This document shows, piece after piece, positions 6,525-13,952 of a stretch of DNA of 17,226 nucleotides (its first letter is position 1; every line of letters begins with the position of its first letter). Location: assembly GCA_964399605.1 (NCBI GenBank), contig CAYNRH010000018.1:1-17226 (forward strand), given 5' to 3'. Both the position numbers and the translations under genes were made by a program. This DNA is from JAGGZI01 sp964399605 (GTDB lineage Archaea > Aenigmatarchaeota > Aenigmatarchaeia > PWEA01 > JAGHBM01). The notes beneath the pieces were generated by a model. It was not told the origin of the DNA. It did no database searches and worked only from the letters and a program-made list of their open reading frames with translations.

Positions 6525-7712
6525 TCAAATCATGGGAATTCCTGTCGCAATGCTTATTTTTTCTGTTAATGATATCAGATTTTTTCTATTAAGCATATGA
6601 ATATTTTTGTATCCACACGCCCCTGCAGCCATCTTAACCTCTTCTGTGCATGCTCTTACATAATTAACCAAACCGTTGACAGCTTTTTTCATGTTAAATT
6701 TACTTCTTAGCTTAGGGTCTTGTGTGGTTATTCCAATCGGGCATATTCCCTTATAGCATTGCCTGCATTGCATGCAACCCATTGCAACAAGAAGTGATGT
6801 CCCCATAAATACACCATCTGCTCCAAGCGCCAGCGCCTTTGCAACATCTGGACCCTTGTTGAAACCCCCTCCAACTATTAAATCCTGACTTGCTTTTGCC
6901 TTTCTCATTATTTTTCTTGCCTCTACAAGGGAAGGTATTATCGGAGTTCCAAAATCATTTAGCATTATCTCAGGTGCTGCCCCGGTCCCCCCTCTCATTC
7001 CGTCTATCGCTATGACATCCGGGCCAGCTTTTAGTGCAATTTTAAAATCTTCCTTTGTAAACGAACCAAGCTTCAATATTATTGGCTTGCCCTTGGTTAA
7101 ATTTCTGAGCCACTCCACCTTGTTTTTCAAATCCTTTAAAGATTTTATATCAGGATGATATGGTGGGGAATGGATATCATCTATTTTTTTTAATTTTCTA
7201 ACTTTTGCTATCTCCTTGGTGACTTTCTCTTTTGGTAGAAGACCGCCCTGCCCTGGCTTTGCGCCCTGCCCTATTTTTATTTCTATCGCATCGGCGCTCT
7301 TTATGTATTTCTCATCAACACCAAACCTTGCTGTAGAGTATTGAGCTATAAGCAATTTTGCCTCCTTTCTTTCTTCCGGAAGCATTCCGCCCTCGCCGGT
7401 GTTTGCCACTGTTCCAATTATTGATGAAGCCCTTGCCAAAGCAATTTTTGCCTCTTTCGATAATGCACCAAAGCTCATTCCAGCAAAAATAATTGGAGTT
7501 TTTAATTTCAGAGGATGCTCCGAGGTTTTTCCTATGATTGTATCAGAATAAATATTCTCCCTAAAATAGTCAACAGGCCTTTTTTTGAGTGAAGCTGGAA
7601 CAAAATTTAAATCGTCAAAATTATAGGGAACTTTATTTGACCTGCAACTGCTGATTGGCGCCTTGCCAAGCACCAACCTAGTCCTTACTTCAGTCAAAAC
7701 CTTATCCACCAT
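6525..7712 (-). CDS. Glutamate synthase-related protein (FMN / [3Fe-4S] synthase domain)
   Basis: The 395-residue product corresponds to the FMN-binding, 2-oxoglutarate-aminating domain of glutamate synthase. Matches include GMSFGALSKEAKIALARA (about 78-95), the glycine-rich IKIGQGAKPGQGG, DDIHSPPYHPDIKSLKDL, DGMRGGTGAAPEIM and the cluster region MGCMQCRQCYKGICPIGITTQDP. C313, C319 and C324 have the 6- and 5-residue spacing of the [3Fe-4S] ligands. It lacks the N-terminal ferredoxin domain seen in many archaeal GltB2 proteins, and no glutaminase or GltD partner is nearby, so its reaction is uncertain. The start at 7712 (MVDKVLTEV) is preferred over an upstream in-frame ATG at 7856. The longer form would add a non-conserved AT-rich tail and run into the divergent gene, and a TATA box lies 27 nt before 7712. 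Confidence 0.88.
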   Translation of the reverse strand: MVDKVLTEVRTRLVLGKAPISSCRSNKVPYNFDDLNFVPASLKKRPVDYFRENIYSDTIIGKTSEHPLKLKTPIIFAGMSFGALSKEAKIALARASSIIGTVANTGEGGMLPEERKEAKLLIAQYSTARFGVDEKYIKSADAIEIKIGQGAKPGQGGLLPKEKVTKEIAKVRKLKKIDDIHSPPYHPDIKSLKDLKNKVEWLRNLTKGKPIILKLGSFTKEDFKIALKAGPDVIAIDGMRGGTGAAPEIMLNDFGTPIIPSLVEARKIMRKAKASQDLIVGGGFNKGPDVAKALALGADGVFMGTSLLVAMGCMQCRQCYKGICPIGITTQDPKLRSKFNMKKAVNGLVNYVRACTEEVKMAAGACGYKNIHMLNRKNLISLTEKISIATGIPMI

Positions 7713-7804
7713 GGTTATAATTATTTTATTGTGATATATATACATTGTATAATAAATCTTGAAAAAAACAAATCTATTTATTTTTAAGATCCTGTTTTTG
7801 ATAT
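7713..7804. promoter_or_regulatory. Divergent promoter region, glutamate synthase-like gene and MBL hydrolase
   Basis: On the minus strand GTATATATATC (about 7733-7745) is centred near 27 nt upstream of the start at 7712. On the plus strand CTATTTATTTTTA (about 7774-7786) is centred about 26 nt upstream of the ATG at 7805. Both fit leaderless transcripts. No other structure was seen in these 92 bases. Confidence 0.5.
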
Positions 7805-8455
7805 ATGAAAATTGCAGAAGGTATACATCTCCTGGATGGGGCAGAATTTGATTCAAATGTATTTTGTATAGACAACGAGCTCCTGGTGGATTGTGGGAGC
7901 GGTTTCTTTATAGATGAGACTCTTGCGCAAATGGAAGAATATGGAATAAAGCCAAAAGAAATAAAGATGATTGCAATTACTCATGCACATTTTGATCATT
8001 GCGGCGGAGTAAAGGAATGGAAGAAAATCACCGGTGCAAAGGTTTTCATTCATGAAGGTGATAGAAAAGCATTGGAAACTGGCGAGGGTGTCATGGCAGA
8101 GGAATTTGAAGCAGAGTACGAGGGAATAACAGCAGATGGAATTCTAAAAGAGGGTGAAGAAATAAAAACCAAAAATTACAGCTTCAAAGTAATCCATACG
8201 CCCGGGCATACTCCGGGGGGAATCTGCCTGTGGGATGAGAAAAAAAGAATTCTCATAAGTGGAGATACTTTGTTTATTGATGGGTTTGGAAGAACTGATT
8301 ATCCAAGCGGTGATGAGAAAAAACTTAAGGAATCACTGAAAAAAATAAAAAAGCTTGGTGACATAAAAATTCTACTACCTGGACATGGAGCACCTGCATC
8401 CAAATATAATCCATATGCAAAAGATGCAATAAAAAAAATCCTAGACAACATATAA
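7805..8455 (+). CDS. Metallo-beta-lactamase fold hydrolase (glyoxalase II-like)
   Basis: The 216-residue protein contains the full dinuclear-zinc set: THAHFDH (H60, H62, D64, H65), H135 in HTPGHTPGG, D154 in SGDTLF and H194 in LPGHG. The length and the HTPGHTPGG segment suit the glyoxalase II-like subgroup, which hydrolyses thioesters or related small esters. The real substrate cannot be inferred. It appears leaderless. The DUF504 gene follows after 11 nt with an AAGGAA site, so the two are probably co-transcribed. Confidence 0.88.
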   Translation: MKIAEGIHLLDGAEFDSNVFCIDNELLVDCGSGFFIDETLAQMEEYGIKPKEIKMIAITHAHFDHCGGVKEWKKITGAKVFIHEGDRKALETGEGVMAEEFEAEYEGITADGILKEGEEIKTKNYSFKVIHTPGHTPGGICLWDEKKRILISGDTLFIDGFGRTDYPSGDEKKLKESLKKIKKLGDIKILLPGHGAPASKYNPYAKDAIKKILDNI

Positions 8456-8466
8456 GGAATTTAATT

Positions 8467-8676
8467 ATGAAATCATCTCTTGTTGAAAAAATAAACAAGC
8501 TTTTATGGACTGGGGAAATTTCTGAATATATATTTTTAATAGAAAATCGTGGTTCTCCTGAAAATGAAAAAATTATTCATGGGAAAACCATCACAGCGCT
8601 TAAAGACAGATTTTTAGTTTTAAAAAACGGGACAGTGTTACCAATACACAGGATAAAAGAAATTAGAAAAATTTAA
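8467..8676 (+). CDS. DUF504 / UPF0248 family protein (MJ1316-type RNA end domain)
   Basis: This 69-residue protein fits the compact archaeal UPF0248 family: an N-terminal helix with KINKLLWTGE, an IENRGSPENEKIIHGKTI core and the C-terminal LPIHRIKEIRKI. The family carries the name 'MJ1316 RNA cyclic group end recognition domain', proposed from its association with RNA-ligase and cyclic-phosphate proteins. Biochemical support is limited as far as I know. Here it sits 11 nt after an MBL hydrolase gene and about 500 nt from the end of an RtcA cyclase gene, which fits an RNA-end theme. Its stop codon overlaps the likely TATA box of hsp20. Confidence 0.85.
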   Translation: MKSSLVEKINKLLWTGEISEYIFLIENRGSPENEKIIHGKTITALKDRFLVLKNGTVLPIHRIKEIRKI

Positions 8677-8734
8677 ATATTAGTTCTTATAAGAATTTTA
8701 GTGTTTAGTTAAACTAAAAATATCTGTGAGGTGG
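8672..8734 (+). promoter_or_regulatory. hsp20 promoter with two palindromes (candidate heat-shock operator) and ribosome binding site
   Basis: TTTAAATA at 8672-8679 is a TATA-like box, predicting a transcript start near 8703. A perfect 12-base palindrome TTCTTATAAGAA (8684-8695) lies between the box and that start. A second one, TTTAGT-TAA-ACTAAA (8704-8718), covers the predicted start. A repressor bound at either would block initiation, as the Phr regulator does at heat-shock genes in Thermococcales. The actual regulator is unknown. GAGGTGG (8728-8734) is a strong Shine-Dalgarno site 5 nt before the ATG at 8740. Confidence 0.55.
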
Positions 8735-8739
8735 TAAAA

Positions 8740-9162
8740 ATGAAGAAAAAACCATTCAGATTCTTTTGGGAAGTTGATCCATTTGATGAGTGGGATAGCA
8801 TGACAAAAAAACTTTTTACTGGATTTCCGGAAATAGGTCCAGATTTTCCAGTAGATGTAGCCGATAGTGGAAATAAAATCATAATAAGGGCTGACCTTCC
8901 TGGATTTGAAAAGAAAGATGTGTCAGTAAGAATAGTTGATAATAGGTTAATAATAGATGCCGAACAGTCAAAAGAAAGCAAAGATATCGGCGACAACTAC
9001 TTTAGAAGGGAAAGAAGGTATGGCAGCTTCCATAGAGAGATACAACTGCCAGAAGAAGTCAACGACAACATGGCAAATGCCGAGATGAAAAACGGTGTAT
9101 TGACAATAGAAATACCCAAAGTGAAGTCGAAAGTGAAGGGCAAAAAAATCAAGATAAAGTAG
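8740..9162 (+). CDS. hsp20: Hsp20 / alpha-crystallin small heat shock protein
   Basis: The product is a 140-residue ATP-independent chaperone that holds unfolding proteins in large oligomers. The alpha-crystallin domain runs from about residue 35 to 130, with the landmarks RADLPGFEKKDV, YGSFHREIQLPEEV and AEMKNGVLTIEIPK. The extreme C-terminus KKIKIK contains an I-x-I element that usually docks on a neighbouring domain. The start at 8740 is set by the GAGGTGG site. An earlier GTG at 8731 would overlap that site and is rejected. The gene is monocistronic in appearance and faces rtcA tail-to-tail with 8 nt between the stop codons. Confidence 0.95.
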   Translation: MKKKPFRFFWEVDPFDEWDSMTKKLFTGFPEIGPDFPVDVADSGNKIIIRADLPGFEKKDVSVRIVDNRLIIDAEQSKESKDIGDNYFRRERRYGSFHREIQLPEEVNDNMANAEMKNGVLTIEIPKVKSKVKGKKIKIK

Positions 9163-9170
9163 CCCTTCTC

Positions 9171-10178
9171 CTAAATTTTTTTACACTGTATCACATTTCC
9201 ATTTATTTTGAATTTCACCGGCAGGAATTTTTCTATAACCCATATATTCGTTCTTGTATGGTTTGTGATTTCAGATACTGAAAACTTCCCTCCGCCGGCC
9301 AAAGCAACATAGGGCAATATCTGGTCTCCCATCCACTTGTCCAAACAAGCCCCAGAGTCCATTTCTCTTTTCAGTAATTTTGCACACTCCTCACCAATTT
9401 TTTCTGCTGGAATATCAGGTTTTCCTATGAAATCTGCGCCTAACTTTGTTTTTTTGAAATGGGCGTGAGCATGGACACAGGAACCAGTTGATAAAGTATC
9501 GGCATAAAGGGTATGCTCATGCTCAACATAATCAAAAACTCTCCTGAGACCAATTAATTGCCTTTCTCCAACTTTTCTGCTCTTTAAATCTTTGGAGCAG
9601 ACTGACCAAACATCTATCCTTTGAAATCTTCCTCTCTCTGTCATATCTATCTTTTTCAACTTTTGACCGGGTTCCTCCCTGAACTTTACCTTTCCACCTC
9701 CCCTTGGATAAAATCCCCTTTTCTGAACATCTATCTTTATGTATACACCCATTCTGTCCAAAAAATTGCAGAACACGTGCCTGAAATAATCAATGGACGG
9801 GCTCCACGCAACATTTGTTCCGCCAAAAATCTCCAATTCTATGTTTTTTTGTGTGAAAATTGCCGGTGGAATAACAGACTGCAGAAGTAGTGTTATAGAG
9901 CCGGCGGTGCCTATGTTGACAGAGAATTTTCCGCCTGTAATCTCACCAGGAACAAATTCCACAGAAGTTGAGCCCACCTTATTTCCACTCAGCTTTCCGT
10001 TACAAAGTTTCGCAACAGCTTCTATTGCATGAAGATGCTGTGCTTTTAATCCAGGTTTAGGCCTCCCTCTTCTTATGTTAAAAATCTTGCAGGGCTTTCC
10101 GGACACTGCAGAAAGAGCAACAGCCGTCCTAAGTATTTGGCCGCCACCTTCAAGGTAAGAACCATCAATTTCTATCAT
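9171..10178 (-). CDS. rtcA: RNA 3'-terminal phosphate cyclase
   Basis: RtcA uses ATP to convert a 3'-phosphate at an RNA end to a 2',3'-cyclic phosphate through an enzyme-AMP intermediate. The 335-residue protein is full length. It begins with IDGSYLEGGGQILRTAVALSAVSG, has RRGRPKPGLKAQHLHAIEAV and FYPRGGGKV, and near the C-terminus NHTRTNIWVIEKFL, where H307 aligns with the adenylated histidine of the E. coli enzyme (H309). It lies downstream of aCPSF2 on the same strand with 39 nt between them, so a shared transcript is plausible. A TATA-like box upstream of its start could also let it be transcribed alone. Confidence 0.95.
   Translation of the reverse strand: MIEIDGSYLEGGGQILRTAVALSAVSGKPCKIFNIRRGRPKPGLKAQHLHAIEAVAKLCNGKLSGNKVGSTSVEFVPGEITGGKFSVNIGTAGSITLLLQSVIPPAIFTQKNIELEIFGGTNVAWSPSIDYFRHVFCNFLDRMGVYIKIDVQKRGFYPRGGGKVKFREEPGQKLKKIDMTERGRFQRIDVWSVCSKDLKSRKVGERQLIGLRRVFDYVEHEHTLYADTLSTGSCVHAHAHFKKTKLGADFIGKPDIPAEKIGEECAKLLKREMDSGACLDKWMGDQILPYVALAGGGKFSVSEITNHTRTNIWVIEKFLPVKFKINGNVIQCKKI
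9176..9182 (+). terminator. T-run after hsp20
   Basis: A run of seven T residues starts 14 nt after the hsp20 stop, inside the last codons of the convergent rtcA gene. Archaeal RNA polymerase ends transcripts at such U-runs without needing a hairpin. This is a weak, position-based call. Confidence 0.3.
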
Positions 10179-10201
10179 GAATAGAATTAATATGTAGCAT
10201 A

Positions 10202-10210
10202 CTTAATATT
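10202..10210 (-). promoter_or_regulatory. Possible internal promoter of rtcA
   Basis: On the minus strand AATATTAAG lies about 28 nt upstream of the rtcA start, the same spacing seen at other genes here. In such AT-rich DNA a chance match is possible, so rtcA may instead depend on read-through from aCPSF2. Confidence 0.3.
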
Positions 10211-10217
10211 ATTTACT

Positions 10218-11495
10218 CTAGATTTCACAGACTTCTCCTATTTTAGGAGCGTATGCATCATAACCTTTTCCCTTTAGCTCATTTGCAAACTCTTCACAGC
10301 TGTCCCCATGCATAACAAATATCTTTTCTGGATCAACCATCTTCACATAATCAAATAATTCCGACCTTCCCGAATGGGCGCTTAAATCTATAAAACTTAA
10401 CTTACATCTGACTTTAAACTTATCATTATCGTTAACATAAATGCCTGTATCCATGAGTGTTCTCCCTGCAGACCCCGGAACCTGAAATCCGGTGAGTATC
10501 AGCGAACAATCTTCCCTGTTATACAGCTTCTCCAGATAATGTGCAATCGGCCCCCCGTTCAGCATTCCGGAAGTTGTGACTATTATGCATGGCTCCTTTA
10601 TTAACCTGTCCCTTTGTTTATTGTTATGAACTTTTACTATACTGTTAAATATTTTTTCTAATTTTTTTGGCTGTTTTATCAGTTCAGGATATCTTAAAAT
10701 TATTTTTGTAGCCTCCACTGACATGCCGTCAAGATAAATTGGATATTTATCGAGCCCGTATTTTTCCAGTATCAGCAAAATTTCCTGAGCCCTTCCAACA
10801 GCAAATGACGGTACCATTGCTATTCCACCGTTTTCCAAAGCTTCCCTTATTTTTTCAACTAAACTCCTTTCTTGGTCGTCCCTGTTCGGATGTTCCCTCT
10901 CACCATATGTAGACTCCATAATAAGTACATCTGTTTTCTCCCTTATTGGCTCAAGGCCCCTCATAAGTTCAGTATCCTTGGTTTTTATGTCACCTGAATA
11001 AACTACTGATTTCTTTCCAGTATTCAAATGAAAAGTAACGGAACCTGGTATATGGCCCGCATCATAAACACCAACACTGATGTTTCCAACATAGAACTGC
11101 TGTCCATAAGTTATTCTATATTCATTTTTCTCCATGATTTTCAGGTCTTTTGGAAAGAAGTGTTTTTCCTGATTTCTCAGGTCAGCAAGCTTTATGCTAT
11201 CCTTCAAAAGAATTCTTGCCAGGTCAAGTGTTGTAGCCGTGGTATAAGTTGGGCCAGAATAACCGCGGTGGTAAAGATTTGGTATAAATCCTGAATGGTC
11301 TAGATGGGCATGAGACAAAAGCATGGCATCCAAATTCAAATTCACTTTGAGGGGTATTTTTGGCTCACGGAGAGGACCTTCCGCCTGAGAAACTATCTTG
11401 ATTCCATAATCCATTAAGACTCTCTCTGTCCCCGTGTCTAATACTACACCAGACCTTCCAACTTCTCTTGCTCCGCCAAGAAATTTTAGATTCAT
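10218..11495 (-). CDS. Archaeal CPSF-type beta-CASP ribonuclease (aCPSF2)
   Basis: The 425-residue protein combines a metallo-beta-lactamase core with an inserted beta-CASP domain. The core shows SHAHLDHSG (H62, H64, D66, H67), DAGHIPGS and YSGD. The beta-CASP region shows MESTYG, PSFAVGRAQEIL, a TTSGMLNGGP segment, DLSAHSGR and the terminal VMHGD. The SHAHLDHSG form and the absence of N-terminal KH domains point to the aCPSF2 group, relatives of the eukaryotic 3'-end cleavage factor CPSF73. They are distinct from RNase J (which has HxHxDH with Gly/Glu) and from the KH-bearing aCPSF1 termination factor. It probably cuts or trims RNA in the cytoplasm. It is upstream of rtcA on the same strand and divergent from tyrS. 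Confidence 0.92.
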   Translation of the reverse strand: MNLKFLGGAREVGRSGVVLDTGTERVLMDYGIKIVSQAEGPLREPKIPLKVNLNLDAMLLSHAHLDHSGFIPNLYHRGYSGPTYTTATTLDLARILLKDSIKLADLRNQEKHFFPKDLKIMEKNEYRITYGQQFYVGNISVGVYDAGHIPGSVTFHLNTGKKSVVYSGDIKTKDTELMRGLEPIREKTDVLIMESTYGEREHPNRDDQERSLVEKIREALENGGIAMVPSFAVGRAQEILLILEKYGLDKYPIYLDGMSVEATKIILRYPELIKQPKKLEKIFNSIVKVHNNKQRDRLIKEPCIIVTTSGMLNGGPIAHYLEKLYNREDCSLILTGFQVPGSAGRTLMDTGIYVNDNDKFKVRCKLSFIDLSAHSGRSELFDYVKMVDPEKIFVMHGDSCEEFANELKGKGYDAYAPKIGEVCEI

Positions 11496-11574
11496 ATGGA
11501 ATTATTGAATAAATTATAATATAAATATGATTCAAAATTGAGAAATTTAAATAATGAAAAAACAAACTATTTAT
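11496..11574. promoter_or_regulatory. Divergent promoter region, aCPSF2 and tyrS
   Basis: On the minus strand TATTTATATTATAATTT (about 11511-11527) is centred roughly 25 nt upstream of the aCPSF2 start. On the plus strand GAAATTTAAATA (11542-11552) is centred about 27 nt upstream of the ATG at 11575, which supports that start for tyrS over the ATG at 11554. No palindromic operator was noticed. Confidence 0.5.
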
Positions 11575-12645
11575 ATGAAAATTGAAGAAAGAGTAAAGCT
11601 CATCAAGGAAGTGGGAGAAGAAATAATTACAGAGGAAGAACTCATTAAACTCTTGGAAGAAAAGAATCGTCCAATAGCTTATGATGGATTTGAACCCTCG
11701 GGGAATGTTCATATTGCACAGGGTCTCTTAAGAGCCATAAACATAAACAAGATGATAAAAGCTGGCTGCAAGTTTAAAATGCTCGTCGCAGATTGGCATG
11801 CATGGGCAAACAATAAGCTTGGCGGAGACCTTGAAAAAATACAGACAGCTGGAAAATATTTTATAGAAGTTTGGAAAGCGTGTGGGCTAAAAACCAAAGA
11901 CGTCGAATTCATCTGGTCAAAAGATATTGTTGGAGACAAAAATTACTGGAAAATTGTTATGGATGTGGCAAGAGAAAACACTGTGAAAAGAATAATAAGA
12001 TGCGCACAGATAATGGGAAGGCAGGAATCTGAAAACCTTTCTGCTTCCCAGATATTATACCCATGCATGCAGACAGCAGATATCTTTTATTTGAAAGCAG
12101 ATATAGCACAACTCGGCATGGATCAAAGAAAGGTAAATGTGCTTGCAAGAGAAATTGGGGGAAAAATTGGGTTTTGGAAACCAGTTGTAGTATCACACCA
12201 CATGCTGATGGGTCTAAGCAAGCCCCCTAAAAGTGAAAATACTGTGGAAAGAGCTATAGAAATGAAAATGTCGAAATCAAAACCGGAAACAGCAATATTT
12301 ATGACTGACTCTGAAGATGATATAAAAAGAAAAATAAACAAGGCATATTGCCCAGAGAAACAAATCATTGACAATCCAATACTTGAATATTGCAAATACA
12401 TAATATTTGAAAAATTTGGCTCAATGAAAATAGAAAGGCCCGAAGAATTCGGTGGCGATATAGAAATAAAGAGTTATGAAGAACTTGAAAAGCTTTATCA
12501 AAATGGGGAATTGCATCCACTAGACCTGAAAAAATCTGTTGCGTTTTATTTGAACGAATCACTGAAACCAATAAGAAAACACTTCAAAAACGGTGAAGCA
12601 AAAGAGCTGTACGAAGAAGTTAAAAAAATGAAAATAACAAGGTAG
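11575..12645 (+). CDS. tyrS: Tyrosyl-tRNA synthetase
   Basis: This class I synthetase charges tRNA-Tyr. The 356-residue product has YDGFEPSGNVHIAQG (HIGH-type motif at 46-50) and MKMSKSKPETAIFM (KMSKS at 231-235). It also has a C-terminal half with KINKAYCPE and the LHPLDLKK segment that aligns with archaeal TyrRS. Length and lack of an S4 domain fit the archaeal/eukaryal type. The DGFEPSG...HIAQG and MSKSKP forms look closer to eukaryotic-like TyrRS than to the M. jannaschii form, which has KMSSSK. I chose 11575 because it lies 27 nt after a TATA box. The ATG at 11554 would add seven poorly conserved residues. serS follows after 4 nt. Confidence 0.93.
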   Translation: MKIEERVKLIKEVGEEIITEEELIKLLEEKNRPIAYDGFEPSGNVHIAQGLLRAININKMIKAGCKFKMLVADWHAWANNKLGGDLEKIQTAGKYFIEVWKACGLKTKDVEFIWSKDIVGDKNYWKIVMDVARENTVKRIIRCAQIMGRQESENLSASQILYPCMQTADIFYLKADIAQLGMDQRKVNVLAREIGGKIGFWKPVVVSHHMLMGLSKPPKSENTVERAIEMKMSKSKPETAIFMTDSEDDIKRKINKAYCPEKQIIDNPILEYCKYIIFEKFGSMKIERPEEFGGDIEIKSYEELEKLYQNGELHPLDLKKSVAFYLNESLKPIRKHFKNGEAKELYEEVKKMKITR

Positions 12646-12649
12646 TTTC

Positions 12650-13930
12650 ATGCTTGATATAAACATTATAAGAGAGAATCCAAATGCAGTTAAAGAAAAC
12701 CTAAAGAGAAGGAACAATCCTGAATATATTGAACTCTTAGATGAACTTATAAAAAAAGATAAGGAATGGAGAAAACTGGTTTCAGAAAACCAAGAGCTTA
12801 GGCACAAAAGAAATGAGTTGAGCAAGAAAATAGGGGAAATTAAATCCAAAGGCAAAAACGCCTCCAAAGAAATGAAAGAAGTTGCAAACATACCAAAAAA
12901 AATAAAAGATAACGATGAAAAAATTGAAAAGCTTCAGAAAAGGATTCAAGTTCTGCTCTTCAAAATACCAAACCTCATTCACGAATCTGTACCTATAGGA
13001 AAAGATGAAAATGACAACGTAGAAATCAGAAGGTGGGGAAAAGAGCCTAAATTTGACTTCAAACCAAAAAGCCACCTGGAAATTGGAGGAAAGGCAATAG
13101 ATTTTGAATCAGGTGCAAAAGCATCTGGAAGCGGGTTTGTTTATCTAAAGGGTGATATGGTGCTCTTAGATTTAGCACTGCAGAGATTTGCAATAGATTT
13201 CTTAACCAAAAAAGGTTTCACACTTGTTGAACCCCCATACATGGTAAACCAAAGGACATACAACTCAATGATAGGAGACCCGTTTGAATTTTCTGAAGCT
13301 GGATATAAGCTGGACGGAGAAGAACTTTATCTTATACCAACGGCAGAGTATCCTCTTGGAGGCATGTATATCGACAAAACCTTACTGAAGAGTGAACTCC
13401 CTATGAAATTGGCTGGCGTCTCACCTGCATTCAGAAGGGAGGTTGGAACGCATGGAAAATATGCCAAGGGCCTCTTTAGGATGCATCAGTTCAACAAAGT
13501 GGAACAGTTTATAATTTGTTTACCCGAAGAATCATGGGATTTTCTTGAGGAGCTGCAAAAAAACTCTGAAGAGATGTACAAAAAACTTGGCTTATACTTC
13601 AGGGTTGTGAATGTATGCACTGGAGACATAGGGAAAAAACAATCAAAGCAATATGACATAGAAGCATGGATGGCTGATGGAAAATTCAGGGAAATAGGTT
13701 CAAACTCAAATTGCACTGACTACCAGGCAAGAAGACTAAATCTTAGATATAGGGAAAAGGAAGGGCAACCACCAAAGGGATTTGTCCACATACTAAACAA
13801 TACAGCCATAGCAACATCCAGAACTATGATAGCTATTTTGGAACAGTATCAGCAAAAAGACGGCTCTGTTAAAATACCAAAAGTTTTACAGCCATATATG
13901 AATGGAAAGAAATTTTTGAAGTTTTATTAA
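12650..13930 (+). CDS. serS: Seryl-tRNA synthetase
   Basis: This class II synthetase charges serine tRNAs such as the one at the start of the window. The 426-residue protein is the standard type, not the divergent methanogen type. It has an N-terminal coiled-coil arm (about residues 30-105, rich in Lys/Glu heptads) that grips the long variable arm of tRNA-Ser. The catalytic core has motif 2 FRREVGTHGKYAKGLFRMHQF and motif 3 NNTAIATSRTMIAILEQYQ, and IGSNSNCTDYQARRLNLRY lies between. It starts 4 nt after the tyrS stop, so both synthetases are likely on one transcript. Confidence 0.96.
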   Translation: MLDINIIRENPNAVKENLKRRNNPEYIELLDELIKKDKEWRKLVSENQELRHKRNELSKKIGEIKSKGKNASKEMKEVANIPKKIKDNDEKIEKLQKRIQVLLFKIPNLIHESVPIGKDENDNVEIRRWGKEPKFDFKPKSHLEIGGKAIDFESGAKASGSGFVYLKGDMVLLDLALQRFAIDFLTKKGFTLVEPPYMVNQRTYNSMIGDPFEFSEAGYKLDGEELYLIPTAEYPLGGMYIDKTLLKSELPMKLAGVSPAFRREVGTHGKYAKGLFRMHQFNKVEQFIICLPEESWDFLEELQKNSEEMYKKLGLYFRVVNVCTGDIGKKQSKQYDIEAWMADGKFREIGSNSNCTDYQARRLNLRYREKEGQPPKGFVHILNNTAIATSRTMIAILEQYQQKDGSVKIPKVLQPYMNGKKFLKFY

Positions 13931-13952
13931 TTATAAAAAATAAAAGTTTTCT

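Noticed and set aside
7713..7856. N-terminal extension of the glutamate synthase-like gene to an ATG at 7856
   Set aside because: The extra 48 residues are AT-rich and unlike the family, would overlap the divergent MBL hydrolase gene, and include the likely promoter at 7733-7745.
11554..11574. Earlier tyrS start
   Set aside because: It lies only a few bases after the TATA box at 11542-11552, so a transcript starting about 27 nt downstream would not include it.
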